A stretch of DNA of 64,000 nt from Kappaphycus alvarezii (Eukaryota > Rhodophyta > Florideophyceae > Gigartinales > Solieriaceae): the NCBI GenBank assembly GCA_002205965.3, contig NADL03000132.1, positions 62,001 to 126,000 of the forward strand. The letters are read 5' to 3'. The notes below the pieces were generated by a model, which did not search any database, was not told the DNA's origin, and saw only the letters and a program-made list of their open reading frames with translations. Positions within the stretch are counted from its first letter, which is position 1. Every line of letters begins with the position of its first letter. Both the position numbers and the translations under genes were made by a program. Positions 40,561 to 53,395 of this stretch are shown here, in pieces.

Positions 40561-42994
40561 ATGCCGTCGCTTCCTCTCCCGGGGTAGCCCTTCCCGGGCC
40601 ACAGCAGCCCTTCTCCAAGTCGATCCCCCACTCTCCCCCAGCGAAGCTAACCTTTCAATCCTTGGCTCACTTCATCCCCCGCCCCCCATCCCAATCACTC
40701 CATGCGCCCTCACGGTTTGCCTCCGGCGCTAAAGTTCTCGCCTCGGATGTCGCCGTGCCATTCACAGCCTGGATCCTTCAACCGCTCCTGGGGCCGATGG
40801 TCTATCCCCAGTGTTCCTGCGAATGCTGCTTCGCCCGGCAGGTGGGGTCACGCCCGCGAGGGATTGCCTACATGCCCTGACAAAGTTCCTCAACCTCTGT
40901 TTGAACAGCGATCTGCCGGCCGCGTGCCGCCCGTATTTCTGCTGAGGCCGTCTATTGCGCTGCCGAAGCCAAACGGGGGAATCCGTGCGATTGCGGTTGG
41001 GCTTTTCTACCGGCGCCTAATTTCTAGGCTCGCGGCACACAAAGCCACCCCCGCCATCCGCTCTTACCTTCTGCCCCATCAGTCGGGGTAGGCGTCAGAA
41101 CGGCATCGATGCAATAATTCATTCTGTGCGTCGTCTTTCCCAGAGACCGAGTTCCACGATCACGTCTTGGTCCAGATAGATGCTCGCAACGCTTTCAATT
41201 GCATCTCCCGCCAGCGCATTCTGGAAGCCGTACAGACACATGCCCCAGGCCTCGCACGGTGGGTACACTCTTGTTACGATGCTCCTACAGAGCTTGCTTT
41301 CGGACCCTACTATGTCCGTAGTTCAGAGGGCACTCAGCAAGGTGATCCCCTCGGTCCCTTGCTCTTTGCCCTGGCTCTCCATCCGCTCTTGCTATCGTTG
41401 CAGGAGAAGTTCTCACCTGCCCTGAACGCTTGGTACGCAGATGACGGTAACATTGTTCTTCCTCGATCCCAAGCCGCTGCTGCCATCCGTTTCATCCAGC
41501 TTGAAGGAGGTCCACTAGGGTTCCAGCTCAACCTTGCCAAGACCCAAGTTTACGGCTTCTCCCCTTCCCACTCCCCTTTGGCACTTCCTTGCCCCTTTCA
41601 ACCCCCCTGGTTTTATCGTGCTGGGATCCCCGATTGGCTCGGACGCTTTTGTTTCCCAATTTTTCGCAGGCCGCCAAAACGAAGTTGACCGCATCTTCCA
41701 ATCCCTTCGAGACTTGGATGACGCTCAATTGGCTTTCCACTTACACCGCTTCTGCGCGAACGCCTCCAAGGTCATGCACTTGCTGCGTACGCTTCCCTCC
41801 ACTCAATCTGCGGTTCTCGCCGCTAGCTTCGATCAGAAGCAGAGGGAAGCGTTCCACCAATTGCAGCTGCCCTGTCCAGAGCGAGCCTGGCTCCAAGCCT
41901 CTCTCCCCTTCTCAATGGGCGGTCTAGGTCTCCTGCAAACTTCAGACATTACCGAGGCTGCATACGCAGCATCTGTAATTGATTCTTTTCGACTTATCTC
42001 CGACCTGCTTACCCTTTCCCAGGACCGCCACTTGGAAGAGATCCCTCGGTCTGCCATCTCGCTCTTATCCTCCCGCCACCCGCAGCTGTCTTCGTCGCTT
42101 ACAGCTACGGCTCTTTTCGAGCGTTGTTCATCGCCGGTCCCCGGCGAAAGGCTCCAGTCTGCGATCACAACTGAACTCATGCTATCGAAGTCCGATAGCT
42201 TGTTCTCGTCCGCGGCAGCCCACGACCGAGCACGGCTCCTCTCCGTGCGCACATCCTCCGCATCGACTGTTTTCTCTTCGCTTCCTCACCCCCACCGCGG
42301 TACGTACATGTCCTCTTCCGCCTGGAAAGTCGCTCTGGCTCTACGTCTCGGCATCGCGCTATTCCCTGGATCTACTCGCTGTCCGGTCTGCTCCCGCCGC
42401 TCGGCCGACATCGCACCCGTCTTAGATCCAAGTGGTCAACACGCGTTGACCTGCAAATACGAAGACGGAATGACTCGTCGTCACCACATCCTCCGCAACG
42501 TTCTTGCCCGCTACTGCAAGGAAGTTGGGATCGTCGCCCTCGTCGAACATCCGCTCCTCCACCAGGTTCCCGACTCATCTGGGCATTCGGAGTCCCCCGT
42601 GCTACGAATGGATATTTACATACCCGCTGCATACGGGCTTCACAGTACCGATATAGCCGTCGACGTTACTGTTGCCCACCCCTCCGCACGCCGCCACATT
42701 TCGCCAAGTACGGTTACTGCCGGCGCCGCCGCGACACTCGCAGAGCGCGAGAAACATCGTCATTACGGCACTTACTGCAACCGAAACGATATCCTCCTCT
42801 CCCCCGTCGGGATTGATATCTATGGCGCCTTGGGCGACGACGGTAAGGCTTTTTTCCGCCGCCTTGCTTCCTTCGCTGCTTCCCGTCGCGGTTCCTCCCC
42901 TCAACAGGAGCTCCGCGACTTCGTTACCCGTTTTGCATTTAGTCTCCAAATAATGCAGGCGCGACAAGTTTCTACCCGCCGCCCGCATCCGTAG
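40561..42994 (+). pseudogene. Family A ORF2 in copy A2 (RT and endonuclease-like domain), frameshifted
   Basis: Same protein as at 10379-12721 but split. One-base losses relative to A1 occur at about 41091 (CATCAGTCGGGG against CATCAGGTCGGGG), about 41098 (GTCAGAACGG against GTCAAGAACGG) and in a C-run near 41605 (six C against seven). A longer frame (41534-42994) covers thumb, knuckle and endonuclease-like domain; 41167-41688 covers motifs A to D including NAWYADDGN. One substitution changes SPVWIDIYG to SPVGIDIYG near 42810. All visible lesions are small, so this copy is also young. Confidence 0.88.
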
Positions 42995-43055
42995 TTAATT
43001 TATAAATACCCTCCGCACGCCTCTGTGCGACATTGTATGACAAATAAAGATCCAC
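40561..43055 (+). mobile_element. Non-LTR retrotransposon, family A, copy A2 (5'-truncated)
   Basis: Plus-strand copy nearly identical to the 3' 2.5 kb of A1. It starts within the ORF2 N-terminal part (RCRRFLSRGSPSRATAALL) and ends with CAAATAAAGATCCACCACCA at about 43060. The 5' truncation is typical of incomplete reverse transcription. It lies directly against the 3' side of another non-LTR fragment. Confidence 0.9.
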
Positions 43056-43060
43056 CACCA

Positions 43061-44995
43061 TTAGAGAGAGAAGAGAGACTTCATTGGACTATTTGAAAGC
43101 ATGTGAGGAATACAATATTGAGTACCGTCGCAATGCAACATCCGGCGACTGAAAAGCAATCGCAGTCGGTTGTTGCACCAGCGAGCTGAGAGCGAGGAGT
43201 CGATGACGTTCGGAAACCAGAGTACTACCTTTCCGGGAGGCAATGTGTTCAGACCCTGGGCCAACTGAGCTGCAGATATCGAAAGACATCGGGTGGAAAT
43301 CCATATGAAGCTCAATATACAAACCGCGGCTGTCCGGAAACTGGGGGATAGATCGGATATATCTTCCAAAAGTAAAACAGCAAAACTTTCCCCAAATCGC
43401 GGTAGCGACCCTGTTGACGCCTTTAGCTTGGGAAAGAAGGGTGGTGGCGTCGTAAACGGCGGAGCAATGGTTGGGGTTGGAATGAGGGCTGATGACTTTC
43501 ACATTGAGGAGCTGGGGCGTGGAGCGAACTGGGGGTCATCAATGACGAGTCTAGACGGCGACGTATCGAAGGAGAGAAATGGTGGGGTAATGTTGGGTGC
43601 TGTAAATTTAGAAGTGTCAGACGGCGAAGTAAACAACCCCATCATTACCGCCCTTCCATATTTGTAAGATATGGTCGGGTGTGGCCCGGAATACCCCGTC
43701 CTGCGGGAATTCCCATTCCCGAACGGGACGGAGGTCGATCGCGAGAGTAGTGAGCTCGGAGTAAAAGCGATAGCGAAGTATTTTGTGACGGCGAACAGAG
43801 CCGTCGGCAAAGGGACAGACGGTGGCATGCTGGCCAAGGATGTCAAGTAAGGGGGTCACTCGACAGTGAGGGGTGAGCCAGAAAGAGCATTGTCCGGCGC
43901 CAAAGAATATGAGACGGCCGAGGCGAAGGGAAACAGCAGAGCGCCAGATTTAGGATGGGACGCCGGTTCCCGAGTAAGTGTGAGGGAGGGCACAGATTGG
44001 GCGGGTAATGCTTGGGGATTAAATGGATGTCACTCGTTTCAGGATTTGAAGGCGGTCAGAAGGAAGATTGGTGGGAGATAACAACGATGCTTGATGATGC
44101 CCATTAAGAGGTCCGAGGCCAGGTGTTGATAATCGCGGTGTACCAGGTGGTGGGAAGAAGGCGGGGTGCAAGTAGAGCAGGGAGCTGTAGGCGAGGCGGG
44201 AAGCCGTAGGGGTCGGAAGTGTGCTGCAATGAGTCATGGATGAAGTGCTTTATGGAAAAGGCGTAGACGGGAGGAGACATTGAATCAGTGGAAAGCTAGA
44301 GAGAACAGAAGAGACGTCGTAGACTTCGTGAAGTAGCGATGTGGAAGAGAGCTCAAGGCCGCCCATGCGGAGAGGTAATTGGGCGAGCTTCCAGCAACGG
44401 GAGGAAATGGCACCATGCAAATCCTCAAAGACCCTTCACTGTCCGGACTCGAACGAACCGGCTCTAGAAAGAGTAATGGACAGCGGGGTACATCGGAAAA
44501 CATGGAGTAGGCAGCAGGCTCCTGGACACTAGTGAAAGATGTGGTAAGCGAGATGTGGTCGCGGTAGGCGGAGAGCTGTTCCAAGAGAAGAGATACGAGG
44601 GAGATGCGGGACTGTATTGCCGCATGGAAAGTGGCGACATCACCCATAGAAGCGCCCAACACAGTAGCAGAGGAGTGGGTGTGCGCAGGACAGGGGAGGG
44701 ACGAAACGAAAGACGGGGACAGGGGGGAGCGGAATGTCACTACACTGAGTCTTGAAGAGGTTCAATTGAAAGCCGAGAAGAAGGCCCCGATCGTGAATGC
44801 GCATGAGAAACATCAGGGCAACGGACCGCAGCACGGCGAGTTTTCCGTCTTCAGTGTTCTTGGCATTGAACCGAATGTTCGGTACGTTGTTGCTGGTCTA
44901 GAAGAAGCGGGTCCAGGACGAGGCAAAAATGGGAATATTGGGAAGGGGTGGCCTTGTTGTGTACCCGTTGACATGGGTAAATTCGTCGGATGAGG
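43061..44995 (-). pseudogene. Non-LTR retrotransposon fragment D (RT thumb to endonuclease-like domain)
   Basis: A minus-strand remnant that begins at RT motif D (LGFQLNLFKTQ, 44.76 kb) and continues ATVLGASMGDVATFHAA, SDSEGSLR-like thumb text, HATVCPFADGSVRRHKILRYRF (knuckle region), RAVMMGLFTSPSDTS, RLVIDDPQFAPRPSSSMKVISPHSNP (endonuclease-like), and DFHPMSFDICSSVGPGSEHIA, then the C-terminal helices. It is close to family B but with an extra 60-residue or so segment after VISPHS. Split over at least five frames. Confidence 0.7.
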
Positions 44996-45640
44996 AGATA
45001 CTCAGAACCAATTACCCAAGGAGGTATTGCAAGCGACAAACGTGCCCCCGTGGTGTAGTTGAGCTAACCAAAAAGTGTAATAAGGAAGGCAGCTGAGAGG
45101 GCTATATTTGCTACAAGCAAATATAGAAGGGCAGGGTGTACCAGTGATGTTCTCTGACCCGAGTAAGAAGAATGTTTCTGGGGTCTGAAGTTGACTTTCA
45201 ACTTCCTACTACTCGAGACTTAACTTGAAGTTTTCTGCCAGCTTGGTTGACCTCTCCATAAGGCAGTAGTTAACCCAGCTTATATAGACTTTTGAATACC
45301 GCTAAAGTCCGAACAAAACTACATAAGATATCAGGATATGCATAAAACGTTTTGTGTGGATGATATACTCTAAACAAAAGATACTTAAGAAACGAACAAT
45401 CGATCTGGTCATCTTATATCCCATTCTCTACATCAGACCCAAACAACTTCTCCAAAATATCTATGCTGCCCAAGCAGTCCCACAAATATCTGCGAACGGC
45501 GCATAGCTCTCTATTTATTCCTAGAAGATATCTAAACCACTAAAGATGCCCCTATAAGGTTCCAGCGTCGGACCACTTGGTACATACTGTCCAGCCCTGG
45601 CCCAGCCATTCCAAAAATTTTTATGTCTCCCTCCCCCTCA
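44996..45640. other. Unassigned spacer
   Basis: AT-rich stretch. No gene recognised. Confidence 0.35.
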
Positions 45641-45762
45641 TCCTCCTCTTAATCTTCATTCTCGCAGACCAATTCCGGGCTTCCAGCTCCCTCCTCGACT
45701 TCCCACTTCTGCTCCTAACCTACCCTCTGCGCCTCATCCTCGATGAACAAGCGACGCACGAA

Positions 45763-46771
45763 CTAGATCACCTTTTTTTTTGGTTTGTCCGCGTAGATAG
45801 TCATCACGGTCAGTGGGTCCGAAAGGGAGTAGGGAATGGAGCTCAGGGAGCGGAAGTGGCTATTTTTGGAAATGACTTTGGAGCATAGGTTTTCCATTAT
45901 GGTGGGCTTTGGGGAGTGGTAGGCAAGTGAGGGGGTTTTGAATGGGTAGGGGAGAGGGGTGGTGAGGACATTGATCGCGGACGTTTGAAACTTGGAATAA
46001 AGGGGTTTAAATAGGCTCCCGAGGCGCATACTATTGATTTGGAATAGGTAAAATAAATCGACAAGGGAATTTATAGTATTGCATTTGCGCCCTTTTTCTC
46101 AAAAAAAATTAATTTGGGGAGGAGGTAAGCGAAAAGGGAAAAGGAACTTGATTCAAGATCGTAGAGGGCTAGATACATTGTAAAAGTATCTAGATAAAAT
46201 GGAAGCGAATTCGGAGGGACCGCGTTAAGGATAAGCAAGGGTCTGGGAGGGCGAGGAAAGACCAGAAATACAAGCAATTTTGGACCGGAGGAGGGAGCAC
46301 AGTAAATTAAAATTCGGCAGATGATTGCAACAAAACATCCGTTCCGATCCGGGCGCGCCTACCAACCCTCTCACTACGCATGAAAAACTATCCAAAGAGG
46401 AGGAACAGACACTTCTAGCGGGGTGAGATCCGGTGAAAGTGTCAGAAGACGAATTAAACAGCCCCATAGACAAAACTGACGATGCGAGAAATCGCCGGGA
46501 GTTGGGTGTCGGTGTGTTTCAAAAATACTTTCCTTATAACTATTTTTAAAGCGTTAGTGGCATGGTAGTCTTTGTCGATGGAGGACAGAAAACGAGCAGC
46601 ATGGAAAACATACTCTGTGCTATGCGGAAAGGCGAAAGCCAGTCGATGAGTAAGAAAGTAGCTCGATAAGTTGGAAGAGCTGGATGGACAACGCATGATG
46701 AGCCGAGATATGCAAATTGTTAGGTAGGTGGAGCAGATTTTCATTGAGCGCAGACTGTCATTTGAACCCAA
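45763..46771 (-). pseudogene. Possible very degraded non-LTR or other element fragment E
   Basis: The minus frame near 46454 ends LPAISRIVSFVYGAV and the next frame (46225-46473) begins MGLFNSSSDTFTGS. This resembles PTISYKYGRAVMMGLFTSPSDTS in fragment D, so the two may be the same domain. The remaining frames (45763-46029) are not recognisable. I consider this a weak match by eye. Confidence 0.3.
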
Positions 46772-46779
46772 GAGACATG

Positions 46780-48925
46780 GAAAGATAGCAAAGCCGAACC
46801 AAAGCTGTCAGGAGACGGGGAGCCGGCCTCAAATTGTCGTCAATATCTCCAACTTCCGCTCGTCTCTTAATATCGCCAAGTCAACCAGAACCAACAGTCC
46901 CGTCAAAGGCCTGGCTTTAATGTCCGATGGTTCAACTGAATAAGAAGAATGCTGCGTTAAAAGGGCCGGTAACGTGTTAAGGAGTAGGTACACCCTCAAT
47001 ATATGGAGAATAAGGATGAAACAGAGGTTGAGAACGCAGTAGAAGAGGTAGAAGAGGCAACAGAGCCGAAAGAGGGTGAGATAGATATGGAAAGATCCGG
47101 AGATGAGTAGGTCTGGATGGATCCATAGGAACCACTATTGCACAGTAGTGAAGATGTTAGTATAGAGGACGAAGGGGAGAGTTAAGGTTCAATCGTAGTT
47201 TACGAGGTTCAAAAGTGGCGGGAAATGATGGAAAAAGAGCGCATTAGCAATATCAACCTTCTTTAGGTAGCTCAAGATTGGAGAGGAAATAAGGGTGATT
47301 GAACGGGATAGGGACGAGCCATAATTCCAATTACATTGATAAGGTGGGAAATGTGTGTTCATAAGAAGGGCGAGCGCGATAAAGTAGGGTTTACAAATAG
47401 TGATGAAAAAAGCAGAAAATGAAATGTTCTTAGTGAGAAAGACACTTAAAAAGTCTGATTCCCTGTCTAACTCCTCCTGTACCATTCCAGCATCGTAACT
47501 AATAAAAGTAAGACCGAAAAGAGCATCTTCAGCCAGCCACAAACTAGCGACGAAATTGTAAGAGCCCTACAGAGGCAATGACAGGAGCATCTTGATGAAC
47601 ATAAGTGGGTGCTTATCCTGACTGGATCTGACTTAGTTTTTAATTCAGGGCAGAAATGGCAGCATTGACACAGTCTTGGCTAAATTTGCGGGGACCCCAA
47701 TGGAAAAGGCGCCATCATTGCAATATTTGGGCCGGGATAATGTGACAGGGGCAACAAAGACCACCGAGTTGCTGATTAGCAGTCAGAGTAGGCGAGATGA
47801 TATACGAAGGGGCTCAGGGTCGAAGTCATGGTCAAATAGCGGAAGTAAGGCCCCTACCTCTATTAGATATGAGACAGGGGTCAGTCCAAATAATCCAAAA
47901 TAACTATCTAGGTGCACGAGGAGTGTGGAAAATGAAAGATTAGCTTGAATTAACGGATTGTAGCAGTCCTTTTAGAGATATTTATGAGAGCATTAACAGC
48001 ACAAGAGTTCTGGGAGTCCTCAGCGAAACGCAGTTCAAGAGCAGCATGTTCCTTTTCAGCACCTTTGTATCTGGAGCGAGCGTTTAGATGAAAATTCTGG
48101 ACCCAGCTGAATCGTTTGGATTTACTATTTTCATGAAAAAAGCAGTCCACTCGGTAAAAGTGGCTGGACCAAAAATCCTTTCACATATGGAAATCATTTT
48201 GTGTGCCGAGAACTTCCACTCGTGTTCCCTTAGAAGGGCGTGGTGGAAAATATATTTGGTATCATTACCAGTACTTCAGACAATTGAATATTCAAAACAA
48301 GTACATATGTGTTTTTGGAATACTTTTTTCGTCACAGCATTTCATTGAACAAAATGATTTGAACTTTCTCCACTGCCAACTAGTTTTTTTGTTTAATGAA
48401 CGGTTATATTCGTGTCCCCTTCTTTGGCGAGGCAAGTGGCGTTATATTATGATAGAGGGAACGAAGAAAGGGAGCGAGTGAGAGATTGAAAGATGGGCCA
48501 AGGGAGAGAGAGAGAAGAGAAGGTGGTGATAAACTTTACTTAGACAAAAGATGGAAGAAGACTGGTGCTTACATAGACCTCTAGGCGAGCCAGCTGGTGA
48601 TTAAGGATGATCGAAAGAAGTTTCAAGGAGCCATTGAGAAGACAGATAGAGATTAATCATAAAAATTCTTGGGCTTATATGAAATAGATCCTCTCAAATG
48701 TAAATCATTGTACCGTACATTGCAATTTACAGAGCAAAAACACAACGGTCATGTTCTAGGTTCGACAATAAGCTACCGTAATGTCTGTGTAACTATTTGC
48801 GATCTGAAAGCTGTCAGCAGAGTTATAAGAGAGTAATTTCACTATCAAGCCCATAAAAATAGAATTGATCACAGTAGCGCCCACTTCATCTGAAAACCAT
48901 TCAACTCTAAATTTGAAAACTTGGA
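46780..48925. other. Unassigned, partly purine-rich sequence
   Basis: Mixed sequence with stretches such as GAGAGAGAGAAGAG at 48510-48524. Several short open frames, none recognised. GC content falls across this stretch. Confidence 0.35.
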
Positions 48926-48929
48926 GGAA

Positions 48930-49867
48930 CAATAATTAACTCACTCAAAATTGCATAAATCTGATCCGAAGCAAAGATTTCGTCAGAATATCAGAGTCAG
49001 GGTCTTCGGTTAGACTGGGAGAAATGGAGACCTGTTTGGACTACACGGCCTGTCGAACGAAATGATACAGAATATCAATGTGCTTGTTCCGATCATTTAC
49101 AGACTCGTTCTGGGACGAACTGATTTCTACTGAGTTGTCAACTGAGATTGTTATTGCAGCAGAGAGTTTCAAATCCATCAAATTGCAGACAAGGGGGGAC
49201 AACGAAAAAGCTTCTTTGGAGACTATATATAGAGATATGTACTCTGCTTTACAGTACGATAATGTGACACATCCTCGCTTTTTGGAGCGCCGATGAGACA
49301 GGTTCACAACAATCATGAACACAAAGCTTTCGGTTGACTTACGAACAGAATGGAAACCGGCCAAGAAAGAATCAAATGAGCGATGGGATTGAGTGAGATG
49401 AGGAAATACCGTAAAGAATTCCAACCATTTTAGATTCCTCTAAAAAGCGATACACTTGTTTAGTAGCTTTCCCGTGCGTGAAAGTCGGGTTTTCGCAGAA
49501 CTTCGATAACTTGTTATAGAAATTCGATCTCCGAGGGACTAAAATTCATCAATTAAATGAGACATGTAACTCAAGTTCCCTTGGAACTAACTTGAAGATT
49601 CTGTTCTCACCGGTACACTCCTTTTCCTTTTTTAGTCCTTGGCATCCAAAAGTCGATATTTTTAGCAGAAGTAGCTTCCTTGTATGTTGTAGGAAAACCT
49701 GTTGACGGCAATACGTTTTCGCAAAAAGTGAAAAATTTAAGAAACAGCCAGAAGGACACCAGAGGGTGGGTTTCTTTGAGACTCAGAGGAACAAAGAGGA
49801 GCGACCGAAGGGAATTTTTCGGATAAGGGTGGAATATCGTCAACGGCTGGAGAAAACTCTTCACCAT
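48930..49867 (-). pseudogene. Ty1/Copia fragment C2 (RT start fused to RNase H end)
   Basis: The minus frame at 49041-49424 reads RRSKKRGCVTLSYCKAEYISLYIVSKEAFSL then VDNSVEISS and DRNKHIDILYHFVRQ, a Copia RNase H with its catalytic Glu (KAEYISL) and Asp (VDNS). It is followed at about 48990 by DILTKSLLRIRFMQF, the usual Pol C-terminus. At 49607-49700 is the start of an RT (STGFPTTYKEATSAKNIDFWM). The palm between them is missing, so this is an internally deleted relic of a second Copia family. Confidence 0.75.
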
Positions 49868-52735
49868 GGTCTCCTCCTTCAGCGAAATTCAATGATTCGG
49901 AAATTTGTTCACGTAGTGAATTGTAGTCATCGGAGTAAATTCTTTCGCCGGAAATCCCTCCGGAAATTTGCAGATATCTGGAGGTTGTTTAAAAGCTCTC
50001 GTTTCGTTGATAATATCAATTCTGGATATAACCATTCTTTCGAAGCCAATGTACTACAGCTTATGTCACTTGCTCTGAGACAAGTACTCGATCATTACGA
50101 CTTCACGAGAGCTGGGGTCCAGAGATTTTACTTCGTTCTTTGACACGACATACCATCACTGTGCCAAATATCCGGATGTGATAGATGTTAGGTGATTGCA
50201 TTTCTAACGTAGTAACGTTTGATGTCTTTTGGTGGAGAACTTTACGTAACTAGATTCAGGACTAACGAAGATCTGGAACTTTCAATACCCTCATCATTAC
50301 ACACTTGGTAGTTTTATCTTGCAATGTGAGAGCTACGTAACCGGAGCAAGTAATCACAGCCGTGAGATCTCCCCCTAGCTCAAGTTTTGAAGGGGAAGTG
50401 AAGGGCGATAGCATATCAAACTCAATACTTATACCTTACAGATACTTGCGGTTCTTTTTAAGGAGATTTTGTATAGGTTACAAGGTGTGCGCAGAGCTTT
50501 ACATAGTAGTGAGAGCATTAGTTCTGTAAAATTATGGTTAATAGGTCTTCGTTCGTTACATACCTAGTACTTTTATTTCCAATATATGGACTGGAGTATC
50601 AATAACTGTACAAATATACAGTACAATAAATGTTGGAATCTCGCATTGATATAGGTGGCTCAAAAATATGGAGTGCTGCTATCTAACTTTATAAAACACC
50701 ACAACCGCACTTCCTATGTAGTAAATGCCGCTAGAGAGCAACTCGAACGTAGCAGAGATAAAAATATATTTAAATCCGGCAAGTGCTTATGAAAAACGTA
50801 CAGGATATACTGAGTATCAAGAACAATCGTAGGGTATTGAAAATATTTTATGGGTCTGATTTGGGGAGCTTTGAAAAGCAGTATGTATGCAGTAGACGTG
50901 CTTACAGATATTTGTTTCGTAAATGTTGTACAAGTTCTCGGGGGACTCAAATTTCATAGAATTGATGCAGTGGTATGAAAAATGACTATTCATCCAAAAA
51001 CGTATAGCAGCCAATAAGAACAATACCATTACAAGAGATCATAATATCACAGAAAAGTAATTAGAACACAGGCTGAAAAAGGTTTGCAACTAATTTTTCT
51101 TGAAAATTCTGATTCAATGCTTCTTAGGAGCAACCAATGTTAGTAATGGGCTCCGCTAGCAGGTGAAAATCCAAATTAACTCTGTTTTCAATAACGTCAC
51201 CTTCTGAAAGATAATCCTAATTATTGGGCTTAATGATCTCAGAATATTGCAACTGTTGCGAGAAGCGAAGCAAAAAAGGGTTCCCTAGCATACAATATTT
51301 CGAAAAGAATATTAGGTTGTCAAATATTTGTTTGTTGATGTCATGTAAAGATCTTTGAACACTTGAATAGAACCAATTTTTTGTATTCATCTTAAATCGT
51401 TTCAAATAAATAGCCGCCCTGGCATTTAAAGAATGAAAAATATATTCAAAATTTGAGTGAACCATTTCAAAGCGTACAGCTGCTATTAGGATGTTTATTG
51501 TCGCAAATACTGAATTTTGTGCAGTAATTCTCCTACACAGAGCGTTCTATACACATGTTTGAAATTATTTGAGAGATATCAAAGAGTTATCGGAGACAGA
51601 AGCAGAACTTATTTCAACTTCTAGAGAAGAGGGATTTGGATTAGTGAAGTAATGGACAGTTAACATATGGACTGATGCGAATATTTCCGTACTTAGTAAG
51701 AATTTTTGTGAGCGATTAAGAAAAAGAATGGGAAACGCGATATTGGAAAGCTTGGTAAACTCCCGAGCCATTTCAATGCAGCAAATTCTGCTGAAAAAAT
51801 GATGGAACAACTCACACTGAATAAAATTACTACCAAGAGAATACAGAAACTACATTCCTTTTATCAGAGGAAGCCGTTCAGGTAATTGGGGAGATTCAAA
51901 ACTCAAGACATCCAGAACTACTTACATTTCGACAGAGAAAAAACCTTAGAGTCTTTAGAAAATCGGTATATTATTAAACTGCTGGGTATACAGCATAATT
52001 CTCAATGCATCGTCTCTAAAGTTTGCCACAGCTTTAACCAGTACAAGTAGATCTGAACAACTAAAAACACAACTCTTTATTCCTTATCCACTAAGATATT
52101 TTTTCGGGCAAATTTAAAAGAAAGTATCGTAAATGTTGTGCATATCATTGGCAGAATGGAAAATTGGTAGTGAAAGAAGCTTGTTAGTTCTAACGTTAAA
52201 TGAAAGAAAGGTCAGTATCCTATTAAAATGGCAGAACTTCATATAACCCTATCGGTAGAAATGCAAACTTGGTGATCATGTGAAATTAAATGAAGGTAGG
52301 GCAAGTTACTTGCTTCAAGAATAAAACAGTTTTTTTTCATTTACAGCTTCTAGGAAGAAGCAAATTACAATTAATCTATTTCGTTTGAGAGCAGAAATTG
52401 GTAAAGTGAATGAGCAAAATAAGAACAAATTTATAAGCAGTTACTGACAAATTTGGTGGTCATTATAGAGATAAATGAGAGGCTTTGAAATAAAAGTTTG
52501 AAACTTACGAAGAGGAGGCTATGATGTAATCCAAATTGGAGATGGATCTGTGTATGAATGATAAATATCGTTTGCAGTCCAAGGGGTGGTGCACAGTTGT
52601 TCCATTCTAGGTACAAAATCCCATCAGAAATTGAGGAAAACAACCAAATACACCAGGTCTCACAAGGTGTTCGCTATCCCTGTTTCTTCTTAAGCGTTCT
52701 GCGGTGCAGTACCATAATCTACCGATTGGGAGGAG
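49868..52735. other. AT-rich unassigned sequence
   Basis: Only short frames and no recognised motif on either strand. Composition already resembles the AT-rich block that follows. Confidence 0.4.
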
Positions 52736-52739
52736 GAGT

Positions 52740-53395
52740 TTGGTTGGTGGAGCAAAGGTGATTGCTTGGACTGCTGGAGGATTAATTTTCCTCCAGGTTG
52801 TAAGGCTGGACTGGGATCCGCGGAATAGTAGAAATTATTGTTCCTTTACTGCACGCTCGTGAAGTCCTCGAATACTTACAGGTCAAGGTGCCTCTTCAGG
52901 CTTTCATGTTCAGTGGAAGAAGACAGAAGCTTGGTGGCCTACTCTTCCGTCTCCCTCAAACCATCTTATGCGAGATCTCCTTTGCTTGGTGAATCGCTCG
53001 GCTTCTACCGACGTCCTCGGCGCACCGATTGGTTAAAACTTGCTTTTTGTCGCTTCTTGCACGCCAAGCACATGTCTATACAACGAATGCCGCATCAGCT
53101 TTGCCGTCTCCAAGATCCCCAACTCAGTTTTCACCTTATCGACTCTGTGCCAGAGCATCCCGTCTCATACATCTTCTGCGTTGCACCCGCCGCAGTATCA
53201 GTTCATGATGGTGGCATGCGAAGGGTGCTCGAAGATACGCATGTGAGACCATCGGAAGACGCCTGGCATCCGCTCAATTTCCTTTCTTCAAGGGTGGTAT
53301 AGGGCTTACTACTGCCTACTGGATAGCCAATGCGGCCTACCTCGGTTCTGTTGTCGCCAGCCTACGACATCTACGACTGCGGTGTAAGTAACAGC
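52740..53395 (+). pseudogene. Non-LTR retrotransposon RT thumb fragment F
   Basis: Plus-strand pieces read VLGAPIG, then a region matching the post-motif-D helices, FMMVACEGCSKI/GGMRRVLEDTH (compare FEDMHRR in family B), then AQFPFFKGGIGLTTAYWIANAAYLGSVVASL. This last string lines up with ASLPFSMGGLGLLQTSDITEAAYAASVIDS in family A. At least three frames are involved. It is GC-richer than its AT-rich surroundings, so it is a separate insertion. Confidence 0.65.

Noticed and set aside
45040..45070. tRNA-like 5' half (CCCCCGTGGTGTAGTTGAGCT)
   Set aside because: It resembles an A box, but there is no B box, anticodon stem or acceptor match downstream.
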